NCBI RefSeq assembly: GCF_014304815.1
Contig: NZ_CP047958.1
Span: 372,001-436,000 of the forward strand
Length of the DNA: 64,000 nt
Source of the DNA: Synechococcus sp. MIT S9220
GTDB lineage: Bacteria > Cyanobacteriota > Cyanobacteriia > PCC-6307 > Cyanobiaceae
Direction: 5' to 3'
In this document: positions 49,742 through 59,340 of the stretch, piece by piece
Position numbering within the stretch: the first letter of the stretch is position 1
Layout: each line of letters begins with the position of its first letter
Notes under the pieces: model-generated
Told to the model about the DNA's origin: nothing
Databases searched by the model: none
The model's input: only the letters and a program-made list of their open reading frames with translations
Made by a program: the position numbers and the translations under genes

Positions 49742-50044
49742 TCAGGACTCAGGGAAGAGTTGGATGGAGTTGCCCTCAGCGAGGCGCACCACAGCCTTCT
49801 TCACCTGAGAGCGCTTGCCGGCAAATTTGCCGACCCGACGACTGCGGCGGGGAGGATTCATGGTGCTTACGCCGGTGACCTTGACATCGAATAGCTGCTC
49901 AACAGCGGCTTTGATGTCGGGCTTGGCAGCTCGGTGGTCCACCTCGAAGGTGTACTGGTTCAGTTCCAGTGCTCGGGTGGCTTTTTCTGTGATGAGGGGC
50001 CTGCGGATCACATCCGCCAGGCGTCCTGTGAAGCGCTCAGTCAT
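49742..50044 (-). CDS. rplW: 50S ribosomal protein L23
   Basis: 100 residues from ATG 50044 ([17 protein letters not shown]). A tunnel-exit protein that binds trigger factor and SRP. Its start overlaps the end of rplD by 8 bases, so translation is probably coupled. Confidence 0.97.
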   Translation of the reverse strand: MTERFTGRLADVIRRPLITEKATRALELNQYTFEVDHRAAKPDIKAAVEQLFDVKVTGVSTMNPPRRSRRVGKFAGKRSQVKKAVVRLAEGNSIQLFPES

Positions 50045-50672
50045 CTCCGTAGACCTCCTGGATGGTTGCGAGTGCCTCTTCGCCCAACACCAATGCATTG
50101 GCGTGGAGCAGATCGAAGACGTTGAGCTGGTCAGCAGTGATCAGCTTGACCTTCTCGAGGTTGCGAACGGACCGTTTCACAACTTCGCTAGGGGCGGTGA
50201 GCACAATCAAAACCTTCGCGTCGGCAGCAACTCCGAGGCGCCCGAGTGCGTCAACGACTTCACGGGTTTTTGGCGCTTCGAGGGCTGCCCCGAAGTCCTT
50301 CACCACAATCACGTCGTCGATGCGGGCCATCAGCGCGGTGCGCAGGGCCAGACGACGCTCCTTGCGATTCATCGCAAGGTTGTAGGTGCGTGGCTTGGGA
50401 CCAAACACGATGCCGCCGCCGGGACGCAGAGGCGTACGGATCGATCCCTGACGGGCACGACCGGTTCCTTTCTGCTTGTAAGGCTTGCGTCCGCCACCTC
50501 GTACTTCGGCACGGGTGAGGGTGCTTGCAGTTCCCTGACGGCTGTGGGCCTGCTGGCGCAGCACCGCACGGTGCATCAGGTCAACGGCAGTGGTTTCCTT
50601 GGCCACCTTCAGGTCAATGGAAGCCTTGCCGGTTTCCTTGCCCTGCCAGTCACGAACAACACAATTGGCCAT
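50037..50672 (-). CDS. rplD: 50S ribosomal protein L4
   Basis: 211 residues from ATG 50672 ([15 protein letters not shown]); a GTG one codon upstream is possible. The ATG overlaps the rplC stop as TGATG, with GGAGGT just upstream. L4 lines the exit tunnel (long loop [19 protein letters not shown]) and in E. coli represses the S10 operon; whether it does so here is not shown. Confidence 0.97.
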   Translation of the reverse strand: MANCVVRDWQGKETGKASIDLKVAKETTAVDLMHRAVLRQQAHSRQGTASTLTRAEVRGGGRKPYKQKGTGRARQGSIRTPLRPGGGIVFGPKPRTYNLAMNRKERRLALRTALMARIDDVIVVKDFGAALEAPKTREVVDALGRLGVAADAKVLIVLTAPSEVVKRSVRNLEKVKLITADQLNVFDLLHANALVLGEEALATIQEVYGDD

Positions 50673-51328
50673 CACTTACCTCCTTTGGTGGGCTTGGCAC
50701 CCACACGATTGGCGGGCCGGATGTTCAGAAGAGATCCAGGCTTGCCAGGAACAGAGCCCTTGACCACGAGCAGGTTGCGGTCGCTGTCCACCTTGAGGAT
50801 CGTGAGGGCCCTCGTGGTGATTTTCTTGCCGCCGTAGCGACCAGCCATTCGCTTGCCGGGGTAGATCCGACCAGGTGTGGTGCCGGCGCCGGTTGAACCG
50901 GGCTCACGATGGTTCTTCGAGCCGTGGGTCATCGGACCTCGGCTGAAGCCATGACGCTTTTGATAACCGGCGAAGCCACGACCCATGGTGTCGCCGCTGA
51001 CGTCAACCTTCTGGCCTGCCTCGAAATCACCCACGGTGATTGCGCCACCCAGCTCGAGACCCTTCAGGTCGTCGACGCGATATTCACGCAGGTGGCGGAG
51101 GATCCCCTCGCCGGATTTGGCGAGGTGACCCTTCGCGGGCTTGTTGATCAGCTTTTCGCGTGTTTCGCCAAAACCGATCTGCACGGCTTCATAGCCGTCA
51201 GTTTCAGTGGTCTTGAGTTGGGTAATTCGGCAAGGCCCCGCCTCGATCAAAGTGACCGGGACGGCTTTGCCTTGCTCGTCGAAGAACTGGGACATACCCA
51301 GTTTCTTCCCAAGGATGCCGATGGACAT
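50672..51328 (-). CDS. rplC: 50S ribosomal protein L3
   Basis: 218 residues from ATG 51328 ([20 protein letters not shown]). Assembly-initiating 50S protein with a loop near the peptidyl-transferase centre ([20 protein letters not shown]). It is the first gene of the superoperon, because rpsJ has moved to the str operon. Its stop overlaps the rplD start. Confidence 0.98.
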   Translation of the reverse strand: MSIGILGKKLGMSQFFDEQGKAVPVTLIEAGPCRITQLKTTETDGYEAVQIGFGETREKLINKPAKGHLAKSGEGILRHLREYRVDDLKGLELGGAITVGDFEAGQKVDVSGDTMGRGFAGYQKRHGFSRGPMTHGSKNHREPGSTGAGTTPGRIYPGKRMAGRYGGKKITTRALTILKVDSDRNLLVVKGSVPGKPGSLLNIRPANRVGAKPTKGGK

Positions 51329-51725
51329 GGGAGGTAATGACGCCAGCGTGGACAACCTCAGCTGTTGCAACTTGACGCTGCTGGAGCTGTGGCCTGAAGG
51401 GCGCTGATTGAGATGACGCAGTCATGGCCGAAAGCTTCAACGGAAACCGCTGGGGCAATTCGGATTGGGGCTAGCGAGCGAATCAGCTGGCTGGGACTTA
51501 ATCAACCGGTGAAGGTCGGTAGTTTCCCGGCAATGCAACGAATGAAATCGCTGAATTGCACTGGCCTGAAGATCCGGCGCACACGCCGGACCTGCTCTTG
51601 GAACTGGAGGCCCGGCTAGCGGACGGGCACAGATCGGCAGAGCAAACAAAAACCCTACACCACTGCCTTCCGGCTTCCATTCATCCCTGATCAGCTGCCA
51701 GACTCATTCCATCTGGACTAATTCC
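51329..51725. promoter_or_regulatory. Divergent rplC / ndhN intergenic region
   Basis: 397 bases without a gene. It must carry the promoter and leader of the ribosomal superoperon (minus) and the ndhN promoter (plus). I see no confident -35/-10 pair on either strand. The clear structure is a perfect 7-pair hairpin at 51573-51590, about 245 bases before the rplC start. A weaker 5-pair stem CCAGA/TCTGG lies near 51700, just before ndhN. Confidence 0.4.
51573..51590. other. Perfect hairpin in the rplC leader or promoter region
   Basis: TCCGGCG-CACA-CGCCGGA, seven perfect GC-rich pairs with a 4-base loop. It has no T-run on either side. It could be a leader element of the superoperon, but there is no comparative support. 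Confidence 0.5.
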
Positions 51726-52187
51726 ATGCCGCTGCTGCTTTCAGGTCGGGGTTTCCGCCGTGAACTGGAATCCGCAGGTGTCATGGCAGTCCATGCTCCC
51801 CTTGAGGGCGGCGCAGAGACGCGCCTGCTGAGGCGACTGCGTGCCGCTGGGTACCGCACTCAGATCACCTCAGCACGCGGTTTCGGAGATCCGGAGGTGT
51901 TTCTGTTGCAGAAACACGGCGTGCGCCCTCCACACCTTGGACATCAAAGCGTTGGCCGTGGTGCGGCGGTTGGAGAGGTGCAGGAAGTCATGCCTCAGCT
52001 TGGAGAGATTCTGCTTGGAAACAAGCCGGTCGTTCTCTGGCTGATCGAGGGGCAGGTGCTGTCTCGATCGGAATTGCTGTCCCTCTGCGACCTTTGCCGG
52101 CGTGAGCCGCGCTTGAAGATTGTGGTGGAAATGGGTGGTGCACGCAGCCTGCGCTGGCAGCCGATGACACGGCTGCTGGGAGCCTGA
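51726..52187 (+). CDS. ndhN: NAD(P)H-quinone oxidoreductase subunit N
   Basis: 153 residues. Peripheral subunit of the cyanobacterial NDH-1 complex, which takes electrons from ferredoxin for cyclic flow and respiration. Motifs: [41 protein letters not shown] and [11 protein letters not shown], all matching NdhN. No good Shine-Dalgarno precedes the ATG. The ldpA frame opens at or within its stop codon. Confidence 0.92.
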   Translation: MPLLLSGRGFRRELESAGVMAVHAPLEGGAETRLLRRLRAAGYRTQITSARGFGDPEVFLLQKHGVRPPHLGHQSVGRGAAVGEVQEVMPQLGEILLGNKPVVLWLIEGQVLSRSELLSLCDLCRREPRLKIVVEMGGARSLRWQPMTRLLGA

Positions 52188-53233
52188 CCACCTGTCTTCT
52201 GCCGGTCACCGGTTCACAGACCGCCGGTGATGAAGCCCTCGGGGAGGGGCGTTGGGTCAAATTGATCTGTGGGGCCAGTAATCAGGATTTGGCTGCGGTT
52301 GCAGACCTTTGTGCCCTGTATGCCGTGGCCGGCGTTCAGTGTGTCGACGTGGCAGCCGACGCCGCTGTCGTCAATGCTGCTCGCACCGGTCTCAGCTGGG
52401 CTCGGGAACGCACTGGTCACTCCCCCTGGTTGATGGTCAGCGTCAGCGATGGACGTGATGCCCATTTTCGTAAGGCTGTCTTTGACCCGTCCCGTTGCCC
52501 ACCTGATTGCGCGCGCCCCTGCGAGAGGGTCTGCCCGGCTGATGCCATTCATGCCGGTCCTGGTGTCGACCCCAACCGTTGCTACGGCTGTGGGCGCTGT
52601 TTGCCGGCCTGCCCCCTTGGCCTGATTGAAACCTCCGATCACCGAGTGGGGCTCGACAACCTCGCCCTTCTGCTGGCCGAGCTCCAACCCGATGCGATTG
52701 AGGTTCATACCGCACCTGGGCGTGAGCAGGACTTTGATCGCACGCTTGAGCAGGTTGCAGCTGCCTCGATTCCTCTGCGCAGGCTGGCGGTCAGTTGCGG
52801 TCTTGAGGGGCATGGTCTTCGCTCCGAAGATCTGGTCACGGAGCTGTGGGGTCGCCATGAGGCCCTGCGCAAGCATGGTTTTCGACCTCTCTGGCAGCTG
52901 GATGGACGTCCGATGAGCGGCGATGTCGGTGCAGGCACGGCCCGTGCGGCACTGCGGCTCTGGCAACAGGTGCGGACCAGCGCACCTCCGGGGCCGTTGC
53001 AGCTGGCGGGAGGCACCAATGGCGCGACGATTGGTTTGCTGGACGGCCTGGGGCTGCCGCGTTCCAGTGGTCCTGCAGGCGTCGCCTTTGGTGGCATGGC
53101 CCGTTCGATCGTGCAACCTCTTCTGCAGGAGGCGGAATGCCGCCGGACCACCCTGCGTGACTGGCCCTTCGGCTGGGAGCAGGCCCTGGCGCTGGCCCGT
53201 GATCTTGTCATCCCCTGGCTTTCACGCCCCTGA
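52184..53233 (+). CDS. ldpA: LdpA-like circadian-input iron-sulfur protein (start uncertain)
   Basis: Resembles LdpA (light-dependent period), a two-cluster Fe-S redox sensor that co-purifies with clock proteins in Synechococcus elongatus. A ferredoxin-like cysteine cluster lies near [14 protein letters not shown] and [14 protein letters not shown]. The first standard start is TTG at 52262, but the in-frame sequence before it (GEGRWVK) continues the family's conserved N-terminus (W-x-K-L-I-C-G-A). No ATG, GTG or TTG lies between there and the ndhN stop. A CTG at 52184 overlaps that stop as CTGA and would give 349 residues. The annotated start is therefore tentative. Confidence 0.8.
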   Translation: MTTCLLPVTGSQTAGDEALGEGRWVKLICGASNQDLAAVADLCALYAVAGVQCVDVAADAAVVNAARTGLSWARERTGHSPWLMVSVSDGRDAHFRKAVFDPSRCPPDCARPCERVCPADAIHAGPGVDPNRCYGCGRCLPACPLGLIETSDHRVGLDNLALLLAELQPDAIEVHTAPGREQDFDRTLEQVAAASIPLRRLAVSCGLEGHGLRSEDLVTELWGRHEALRKHGFRPLWQLDGRPMSGDVGAGTARAALRLWQQVRTSAPPGPLQLAGGTNGATIGLLDGLGLPRSSGPAGVAFGGMARSIVQPLLQEAECRRTTLRDWPFGWEQALALARDLVIPWLSRP

Positions 53234-53302
53234 CGGTCCCGATTGGGGCCCCAATCCTGCTAGAAGGCGTTTAGGTCCTGATGAGCACTGGGAGCCTGGG
53301 CC

Positions 53303-54937
53303 ATGAGTACCGAGCGCATCACCGATGATCTGCAGCGGCTGCTCGCGTTGTTGCCCACCGCAGTTCAGGAAGCTCTTGCATCCGCTGAACGTCGTGATCA
53401 GCTGCTTGAGGTCGTGCTCGATCTCGGTCGGATTCCGGAAGCGCGCTATCCAGGTCGCTCGGTTGAACTTGGTGGCCGCTGCCTGGAGCGCAACGATCTC
53501 GAAGAGATGGTGAGCAGGATCGGCCAGTTCGGTGCTGATAATCGTGCCGGCATCGAGCGAACACTCCATCGCATCAGCGCCGTCCGTAATCGCAGCGGGG
53601 ATGTGGTCGGCCTCACCTGTCGCGTTGGACGCGCCGTTTTCGGAACAGTCGCCATCGTTCGTGATCTGCTCGACAGCGGTGAGTCACTGCTGCTGATGGG
53701 ACGCCCCGGTGTGGGCAAGACCACAGCTCTTAGGGAAATTGCCCGTGTGTTGGCCGATGATCTGCACAAGCGGGTCGTTGTGATCGACACCAGCAATGAA
53801 ATCGCTGGTGATGGAGACATTCCACATCCTGCAATCGGTCGTGCCAGGCGCATGCAGGTGGCCAGGCCCGAACTTCAGCACCAGGTGATGATCGAGGCGG
53901 TTGAAAATCACATGCCCGAAGTCATCGTGATCGATGAGATCGGTACTGAGCTGGAAGCTCAGGCGGCACGCACGATCGCCGAGAGGGGAGTGATGCTTGT
54001 GGCCACCGCCCACGGCAATGCACTCGCCAATCTGATCAAGAATCCGACACTGTGCGATCTGGTGGGGGGGATTGAGTCCGTCACCCTTGGCGACGATGAG
54101 GCACGCCGGCGCCGAACGCAGAAAACCGTTCTGGAGCGTGCTGCTGAACCCACCTTCCCGCTCGCTGTGGAGATGCACAGCCGCCATCGCTGGGCAGTTC
54201 ACGACGATGTCGGGCGCACCGTGGATCTGTTGCTGCGTGGACAAAGCCCCAGGCCTCAGCAGCGCGAACTGATGGCGGACGGCGGCGTCAGGCTTGTCGA
54301 CCCAGAGCCTTCAACGCCGCAGCCTCCTCAGCGGCGGCCTGCCCTGGCCGTTGTTCCTTTGCCCGATCCCAGGCGTTCCGTTCCCAGGGACCATGCTCCC
54401 GAAAAGTCCACCGTTGATGAGGCTCCGCGTGCGCTGAAGCTGCAGGTGCTCTGTTGTGGACTCAGTCAGCAGCGACTCGAAGAAGCTGTCCGCTGCCATG
54501 GTTGGCCTGTCAGTGCTGTTGACGATCTGGCGAGTGCGGATGTGCTGCTGAGCGTGCGTCGAGGGTTAGGACGGCAGCCCGAGCTTCGCCGACAGGCAAG
54601 GGAGGCCGGGGTACCGATTCTTGTGATCAAGTCAGATTCTCTGGCCCAGGTGGAGCGAGCTCTTGAGCGACTGCTCAACCGCCAGCCTCTGCCCAGACAA
54701 GACCATGAGTCTGAGAGGTCATTCGTTCATCCGGATCGAGGCGACGCCTTGGCGGCTCTCGAGGAATGCCGTCTTGCAGTCGAGCAGATTGTGATGCCGC
54801 AGGGGCGTCCGGTTGAACTTCTACCTCGCAACGAGAACGTTCTTCAGATGCAGGCAGATCTTGTGGCGCGTTACAGCCTTCAGAGCGATGTCTATGGATC
54901 CAGTGATCAGCGCCGGCTCAGGGTCTTCCCGCCATGA
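53303..54937 (+). CDS. ycf45: Ycf45 family AAA ATPase with R3H domain
   Basis: 544 residues. The N-terminal half resembles the SpoIIIAA/secretion-type ATPase fold: Walker A GRPGVGKTT at residues 133-141 and Walker B VIVIDEIG near 210. Residues about 300-370 are a proline-rich linker. A small alpha-beta domain follows (LQVLCCGLSQQRLEEAV; GVPILVIKSDSLAQVE), and a C-terminal R3H-type nucleic-acid-binding end (VELLPRNENVLQMQADLVARY). Ycf45 is kept in cyanobacteria and some algal plastids, but its function is not known. It follows ldpA by about 70 bases. Confidence 0.88.
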   Translation: MSTERITDDLQRLLALLPTAVQEALASAERRDQLLEVVLDLGRIPEARYPGRSVELGGRCLERNDLEEMVSRIGQFGADNRAGIERTLHRISAVRNRSGDVVGLTCRVGRAVFGTVAIVRDLLDSGESLLLMGRPGVGKTTALREIARVLADDLHKRVVVIDTSNEIAGDGDIPHPAIGRARRMQVARPELQHQVMIEAVENHMPEVIVIDEIGTELEAQAARTIAERGVMLVATAHGNALANLIKNPTLCDLVGGIESVTLGDDEARRRRTQKTVLERAAEPTFPLAVEMHSRHRWAVHDDVGRTVDLLLRGQSPRPQQRELMADGGVRLVDPEPSTPQPPQRRPALAVVPLPDPRRSVPRDHAPEKSTVDEAPRALKLQVLCCGLSQQRLEEAVRCHGWPVSAVDDLASADVLLSVRRGLGRQPELRRQAREAGVPILVIKSDSLAQVERALERLLNRQPLPRQDHESERSFVHPDRGDALAALEECRLAVEQIVMPQGRPVELLPRNENVLQMQADLVARYSLQSDVYGSSDQRRLRVFPP

Positions 54938-55042
54938 TCTCGCACCTGGATGCTCGGATGGATTGACGAAGGTCACTCCGTTGTGAGTAACTATTTGAAC
55001 CCCAGAGTTGACCTCCGTAGGGAGTTTCATCACTGGAATCAA

Positions 55043-55114
55043 TGGGCCGTCGCCAAGCGGTAAGGCAGCGGGTTTTGGTCTCGCCATTCCTAGGTTCGAA
55101 TCCTAGCGGCCCAG
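55043..55114 (+). tRNA. tRNA-Gln (anticodon TTG)
   Basis: 72 bases. The acceptor stem TGGGCCG pairs with CGGCCCA, discriminator G. The anticodon stem GCGGG/CTCGC carries loop TTTTGGT, anticodon TTG. T-loop TTCGAAT. A short T-run follows (55115-55119). No encoded CCA. Confidence 0.96.
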
Positions 55115-55130
55115 TTTTTCTTGATCCTCA

Positions 55131-55895
55131 GTGCGGTCACCCAGTCTGCTGGTCTTCGATTTTGACGGCGTGATTGTGGATGGGATGAACGAATACTGGT
55201 GGAGTGCTCGTCGTGCCTGCCTGCAGCTCAATCCCGCTGTCGATCTTCCTGAGTCCACACCGCCACAGTTCCGGCAGCTCAGGCCCTGGATTCATCACGG
55301 TTGGGAGATGGTGCTGAGCGCGGCATTGATTTCCGAGCAACGCGGTCCTCTCGATCAGCTCGGGGTCCAGGCATTTGTGCACGACTACACGGCGCAATGC
55401 ACAGCTGCCCTGGAGCGTTTCGGCTGGACTCCTGCCTTGCTGCAGCAGACCCTGGAGATTGTGCGGGCCGATGCCGTGCGGACCGATCGGGACTCATGGC
55501 TGGCTCTGCATCAGCCCTATCCGGGAGTGCCTGAGCGTTTGACTGCTTTTTCGGAAGAGAACATGGCCTGGGCGGTGCTCACCACCAAGGCACGGGATTT
55601 CACCGCTGAGCTGCTCGCCTCGATGGGGCTCAAGCCAGAACGGCTGGATGGGCATGAGTCGGGATCCAAGCCTGAGGTGCTGCGCCGCCTGGCCTGCGAC
55701 TGGACACTGGAGGGTTTTGTCGAGGACCGTCGCCCCACCTTGGAAACCGTTCGAACCACCCCAGGCCTCGAAACCCTGCCCTGCTGGCTGGTCAGCTGGG
55801 GCTACCTGAGACCCACGGATGTGACGGACCTCTCCAGTGGAATTCGCCTATTGAGGCCAGAGCAGTTCGCAGCCCCCTTGGCGGACTGGCCCTGA
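55131..55895 (+). CDS. HAD-superfamily hydrolase (GTG start)
   Basis: 254 residues from GTG at 55131. The HAD nucleophile motif is LVFDFDGVIVDG, with Asp10 and Asp12; the cap region runs over about 20-130, followed by VLTTKARDFTAELL (motif II) and the Lys in GSKPEVLRRL (motif III). The acidic motif IV lies near FVEDRRPTLETV. The layout fits phosphatases of the phosphoglycolate-phosphatase/beta-phosphoglucomutase type, but the substrate is not predictable. It starts 16 bases after tRNA-Gln and ends just before the recA regulatory region. Confidence 0.8.
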   Translation: MRSPSLLVFDFDGVIVDGMNEYWWSARRACLQLNPAVDLPESTPPQFRQLRPWIHHGWEMVLSAALISEQRGPLDQLGVQAFVHDYTAQCTAALERFGWTPALLQQTLEIVRADAVRTDRDSWLALHQPYPGVPERLTAFSEENMAWAVLTTKARDFTAELLASMGLKPERLDGHESGSKPEVLRRLACDWTLEGFVEDRRPTLETVRTTPGLETLPCWLVSWGYLRPTDVTDLSSGIRLLRPEQFAAPLADWP

Positions 55896-55903
55896 TTCGA
55901 TAA

Positions 55904-55917
55904 CGTACATCTGTACT
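55904..55917. promoter_or_regulatory. LexA (SOS) box upstream of recA
   Basis: The sequence C-GTAC-ATC-TGTAC-T matches the cyanobacterial LexA consensus RGTACNNNDGTWCB at all but the first position. It lies 131 bases before the recA ATG, in the 152-base gap after the HAD gene. Placement and symmetry make it a strong operator candidate. Confidence 0.8.
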
Positions 55918-56047
55918 ACGTGAGACGGATGGCCTGGATCGGGGCACTGGATGATCTGTCCGGTCTCTGATCCCACCGAGGCGTCGGTTCATCCGCCGTC
56001 CCGATCAGCTGCCTGCGGCGTTCTTCTGCTCCTTAACTGTTTCAGCC

Positions 56048-57190
56048 ATGCCAGCCGACGTGAAAGCCTCCCAGTCCTCCGGCGGAGATGTCCGCCCCGG
56101 TGAGCGCGATAAAGCGCTCAATCTCGTGCTCGGTCAGATCGAGCGCAACTTCGGCAAGGGTTCGATCATGCGTCTCGGGGACGCATCCAGGATGAGGGTG
56201 GAAACCATTTCCACTGGAGCTCTCACCCTTGATCTCGCCCTCGGTGGTGGGTATCCCAAGGGACGAGTCGTTGAGGTCTACGGGCCCGAAAGTTCCGGTA
56301 AGACCACGTTGACCTTGCATGCCATCGCCGAGGTTCAGCGCAATGGAGGCGTCGCGGCCTTTGTTGATGCCGAGCATGCACTCGACCCGGTTTATGCCGC
56401 ATCGCTGGGAGTGGATGTGGAAAACCTGCTGGTTTCTCAGCCGGACACCGGCGAGATGGCGCTGGAAATCGTGGACCAGTTGGTCCGTTCTGCGGCTGTC
56501 GACATCGTGGTGGTTGACTCTGTCGCCGCTCTGACGCCCCGTGCTGAGATCGAAGGTGAGATGGGCGACCTTGCCGTGGGCAGTCAGGCCCGTCTGATGA
56601 GCCAGGCGATGCGCAAGATCACAGGCAATATCGGCAAGTCCGGTTGCACGGTGATTTTCCTCAACCAACTGCGTCTCAAGATTGGTGTTACCTACGGCAA
56701 CCCAGAAACCACCACCGGTGGTAACGCTCTCAAGTTTTACGCCTCGGTGCGTCTTGATATCCGCCGTATTCAGACGCTCAAGCGCGGTACTGAGGAATAT
56801 GGCATCCGCGCCAAGGTGAAGGTGGCCAAAAACAAAGTGGCTCCTCCCTTCCGCATCGCGGAATTCGACATCCTCTTTGGTCGTGGGATCAGCACGCTGG
56901 GTTGTCTGCTTGATCTGGCGGAGGAGACGGGCGTCGTGACTCGCAAGGGTGCCTGGTACAGCTATGAGGGCGACAACATCGGTCAGGGTCGTGACAACAC
57001 CATTGGTTGGCTGGAGCAAAATTCGGAGGCCAAGGATGCCATTGAGGTTTTGGTGCGTCAGAAGCTGACGGAGGGTTCGGAAGTCACGTCCAACTCCATG
57101 CGTCCTCTTGCTGCTGCGGCACGCTCGGCTGCTGCCAAGCCTCTCGCCAAGTCCGCTGAGGTTGCTGCGCCGTCGAAGGACGCAGCCTGA
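56048..57190 (+). CDS. recA: DNA recombinase RecA
   Basis: 380 residues, slightly long because of a basic Ala/Lys-rich C-terminal tail. RecA drives strand exchange and, as a filament, LexA self-cleavage. Walker A is GPESSGKTT at residues 79-87; Walker B is [12 protein letters not shown]. The N-terminal [20 protein letters not shown] and the L2 loop ([18 protein letters not shown]) are typical. A LexA-type box upstream supports damage control. It is convergent with the DUF1815 gene with no gap. Confidence 0.98.
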   Translation: MPADVKASQSSGGDVRPGERDKALNLVLGQIERNFGKGSIMRLGDASRMRVETISTGALTLDLALGGGYPKGRVVEVYGPESSGKTTLTLHAIAEVQRNGGVAAFVDAEHALDPVYAASLGVDVENLLVSQPDTGEMALEIVDQLVRSAAVDIVVVDSVAALTPRAEIEGEMGDLAVGSQARLMSQAMRKITGNIGKSGCTVIFLNQLRLKIGVTYGNPETTTGGNALKFYASVRLDIRRIQTLKRGTEEYGIRAKVKVAKNKVAPPFRIAEFDILFGRGISTLGCLLDLAEETGVVTRKGAWYSYEGDNIGQGRDNTIGWLEQNSEAKDAIEVLVRQKLTEGSEVTSNSMRPLAAAARSAAAKPLAKSAEVAAPSKDAA

Positions 57191-57547
57191 TTAGCCCTGC
57201 TTGAGCTGTGAGGAGCTGCATTCGCTGCGGCTTCTCTGCAGGTTCCCTGTGATGCGCTGAAGTTCCTGAATGGCTTCAGCGCCTTCGAATTTCACCAGTT
57301 CGCGGCCGTTGCGGGATTCGACCCAGCTGATGCCGAAGTCAGAGACCAGAAAGCGCACCATATGTTGCTCGCCAAGCTCGGCCATAAATGAGGCTCCACT
57401 TCCGTGCTGGCCGTCATCGCAGACGTAGCAGGTTGCTGTGATGCCCTGTTTGCTGAGATTTGTCGCAAGAGCCTGAAGGCTCATGACCAGATCTTGGACG
57501 ACCGAGCGGTATTGCTCGGCAAGTCGGAGGAACACGCAGAACACCAT
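57191..57547 (-). CDS. DUF1815 family protein
   Basis: 118 residues, a cyanobacteria-only family of unknown function. Motifs: FLRLAEQYRSVVQDLVMSL, CYVCDDG, ASFMAELGEQHMVRFLVSDF and GISWVESRNGRELVKFEGAEA. It contains a CxxC-like pair (CYVC) but no enzyme motif is known. Start ATG 57547; the stop abuts the recA stop. Confidence 0.88.
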   Translation of the reverse strand: MVFCVFLRLAEQYRSVVQDLVMSLQALATNLSKQGITATCYVCDDGQHGSGASFMAELGEQHMVRFLVSDFGISWVESRNGRELVKFEGAEAIQELQRITGNLQRSRSECSSSQLKQG

Positions 57548-57610
57548 CCAGGTGCATATGAGCCTAAAGGTTTTCTTCCGAATTCAGGGCTGAGGTGAGC
57601 TTTCGCGGCT

Positions 57611-57850
57611 TTATGGGCTGTCGGCAAGTGTCCAGAATCCGGCGGCAGGCCCGATGAAGCGCACCACCACCCAGAACAGCACCAGGGCTGCGATGCCGAT
57701 CCAGGCGCCTCGTGTGGTGATGGACACGAATTGCGTGGCCTGCGCTCGAGTCAGCGGTAGCCAGGCGATAAATCGCTCAGCGTCCTTGGGATCGGGCTTG
57801 CTCTGGCGAGGTGGCAGTCCCTGACTGGCACGGCGTCGTGCTTCTCCCAT
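57611..57850 (-). CDS. DUF2839 family small membrane protein
   Basis: 79 residues from ATG 57850 (MGEARRRASQGLPPRQ); the frame runs to 57862. One membrane helix at about residues 50-70 (GIAALVLFWVVVRFIG) follows the conserved WLPLTRAQATQFVSITTRGAWIG block. Restricted to cyanobacteria; function unknown. Confidence 0.85.
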   Translation of the reverse strand: MGEARRRASQGLPPRQSKPDPKDAERFIAWLPLTRAQATQFVSITTRGAWIGIAALVLFWVVVRFIGPAAGFWTLADSP

Positions 57851-57890
57851 CTCAGGCCTCACAAGCTGTTGGTCAGCCTAGAAGTGAATG

Positions 57891-59333
57891 TCAGTCTGGC
57901 CGAAGTCTCTGCAACGAGTCCCAGGGTTCCAGCGCACGCAGCACCTGCTCTCCCCAGCTGCGTCCTCGGACCCGTCCGTCGAGGATGGCCAGCCGACCAC
58001 CGCTGCGTCTGAGCGAGGCAATAGCAGGGATCAAAATGGCCAGTGCTTCGGGGAGCAGAAGCGTGCGAAACCAATCACGCCTCTGGCGCTTCAGCAACTC
58101 CACACGGGCTGCGGTCAGAGGGTCCTCCAGGCTGGCGATCGGCAGCATGGCTGCAATCAGCTGTTCCGGGTCCGGAAGCAGATGCTGATGACTCAACCAC
58201 CAGTTCCAGCTGCAGCAGATCACGCCGTTGGACTCCGGTGCGGTGCTTTCCAACGTGACCCTGCTTCCGAATTCCGCTGCAAGCTCGCTGCAGAGACGCT
58301 GACGCATACATGGCGCATCCACCAAGACTGCGGTTAATCCCGTTCGGCCAAGGATCAGGCGTCGGCTCTGCTCCAGAAGATGGCCGGCGAAAATTTCAGT
58401 GTTTGGCAGTGGCTGACGCCTCGGCAGATAGATCGGCAATGGCTCTCCACGCGGTGCATCGCGTAGATCGATTCGCAGCTCATCGCTGTCGATGCTCGGC
58501 TCTTCGCCATGACGTCGACAGCCTCCATCTGCGTGGATCAATGTCCAGGGATGCTTTAGGAAGAGCGATTCCAGCGTGATCAGTGGTTCAAGCGGTTGCA
58601 ACTGCCAGCTCCACTGCAGGGTGTTCGAATCCACGCGAGCCCAGCTGGCCCAAGATGACCTGTCCATGGACATCAGCTGGCACCAGGGTTCTGGTGTTGA
58701 ACCCAGCAGCTGCAGCAGATCGCGAACCCGGGTCAGAGCGCTCTCGGGCATGGCGAGGTCGCGGTTCGTTCCGCCACCAAGGGCGACAAGCTGGCGGCTC
58801 AGGCGTTCATGCAGATCCAGCAAACCCTCTCCTGCGGAGGGAAATGCTGCTCGCAGTTCCTCCCAGTGACAGGATTCGATGTTCACGGTCATGGCCCGTC
58901 GCAGACGGTCTTGAAGCCACTCCGCCTCGGGAACAACAAGATGATCGTCAGGACGGAGCTGTCCGCGGCGATGGACATCCAGAAGCTGTTGGGGTGTCAA
59001 CAGCCAGATCTGGTTTCCAGGCGGGGGATCAAAGCCTGTCCAGCATCCCAGCTTTAATCCGCTCTCCAGCAGGCGCGGCCGTTCAACATGCAGCAACCGC
59101 TGGTGTTGAGTCCGGTCGAGAACCAGCACGGTGTGATGGCTGCGGAGGCTGAGCGGCACCAGCAGGGCTAGCCACCAACGGTCGCTGCTGCCCGCAGACA
59201 GCTGGATTCTGGTTCGATCCTGGCGTCGCAGACTTCGGCCTACCAGGCGACTCAGGGTCAGTTGGTGCTCCCATTGGCCCGCTTCTCCTCGAAGCAGGTG
59301 CTTGAGCTGCTGATGGGCCTGGACTTCCAGCAT
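57891..59333 (-). CDS. Helicase-like protein lacking an intact Walker A motif
   Basis: 480 residues. The C-terminal region (LRRSGGRLAILDGRVRGRSWG) looks like the last helicase motif of DinG-type superfamily 2 enzymes, and the middle has LLTPQQLLDV and DDHLVVPEAEWL, similar to motifs Ia/II. The position of motif I instead reads QLSAGSSDRWWLALLV, with no GKT. I therefore doubt ATPase activity. It may be a degenerate helicase kept for nucleic-acid binding, or a protein wrongly grouped with helicases. It is divergent from tyrA. Confidence 0.6.
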   Translation of the reverse strand: MLEVQAHQQLKHLLRGEAGQWEHQLTLSRLVGRSLRRQDRTRIQLSAGSSDRWWLALLVPLSLRSHHTVLVLDRTQHQRLLHVERPRLLESGLKLGCWTGFDPPPGNQIWLLTPQQLLDVHRRGQLRPDDHLVVPEAEWLQDRLRRAMTVNIESCHWEELRAAFPSAGEGLLDLHERLSRQLVALGGGTNRDLAMPESALTRVRDLLQLLGSTPEPWCQLMSMDRSSWASWARVDSNTLQWSWQLQPLEPLITLESLFLKHPWTLIHADGGCRRHGEEPSIDSDELRIDLRDAPRGEPLPIYLPRRQPLPNTEIFAGHLLEQSRRLILGRTGLTAVLVDAPCMRQRLCSELAAEFGSRVTLESTAPESNGVICCSWNWWLSHQHLLPDPEQLIAAMLPIASLEDPLTAARVELLKRQRRDWFRTLLLPEALAILIPAIASLRRSGGRLAILDGRVRGRSWGEQVLRALEPWDSLQRLRPD

Positions 59334-59340
59334 TCAAAAA

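Noticed and set aside
52214-53116. 300-codon minus-strand ORF opposite ldpA
   Set aside because: Composition and content are those of an antisense frame; the plus strand has conserved cysteine motifs.
56042-57019. 325-codon minus-strand ORF opposite recA
   Set aside because: Antisense shadow of recA; no family resemblance.
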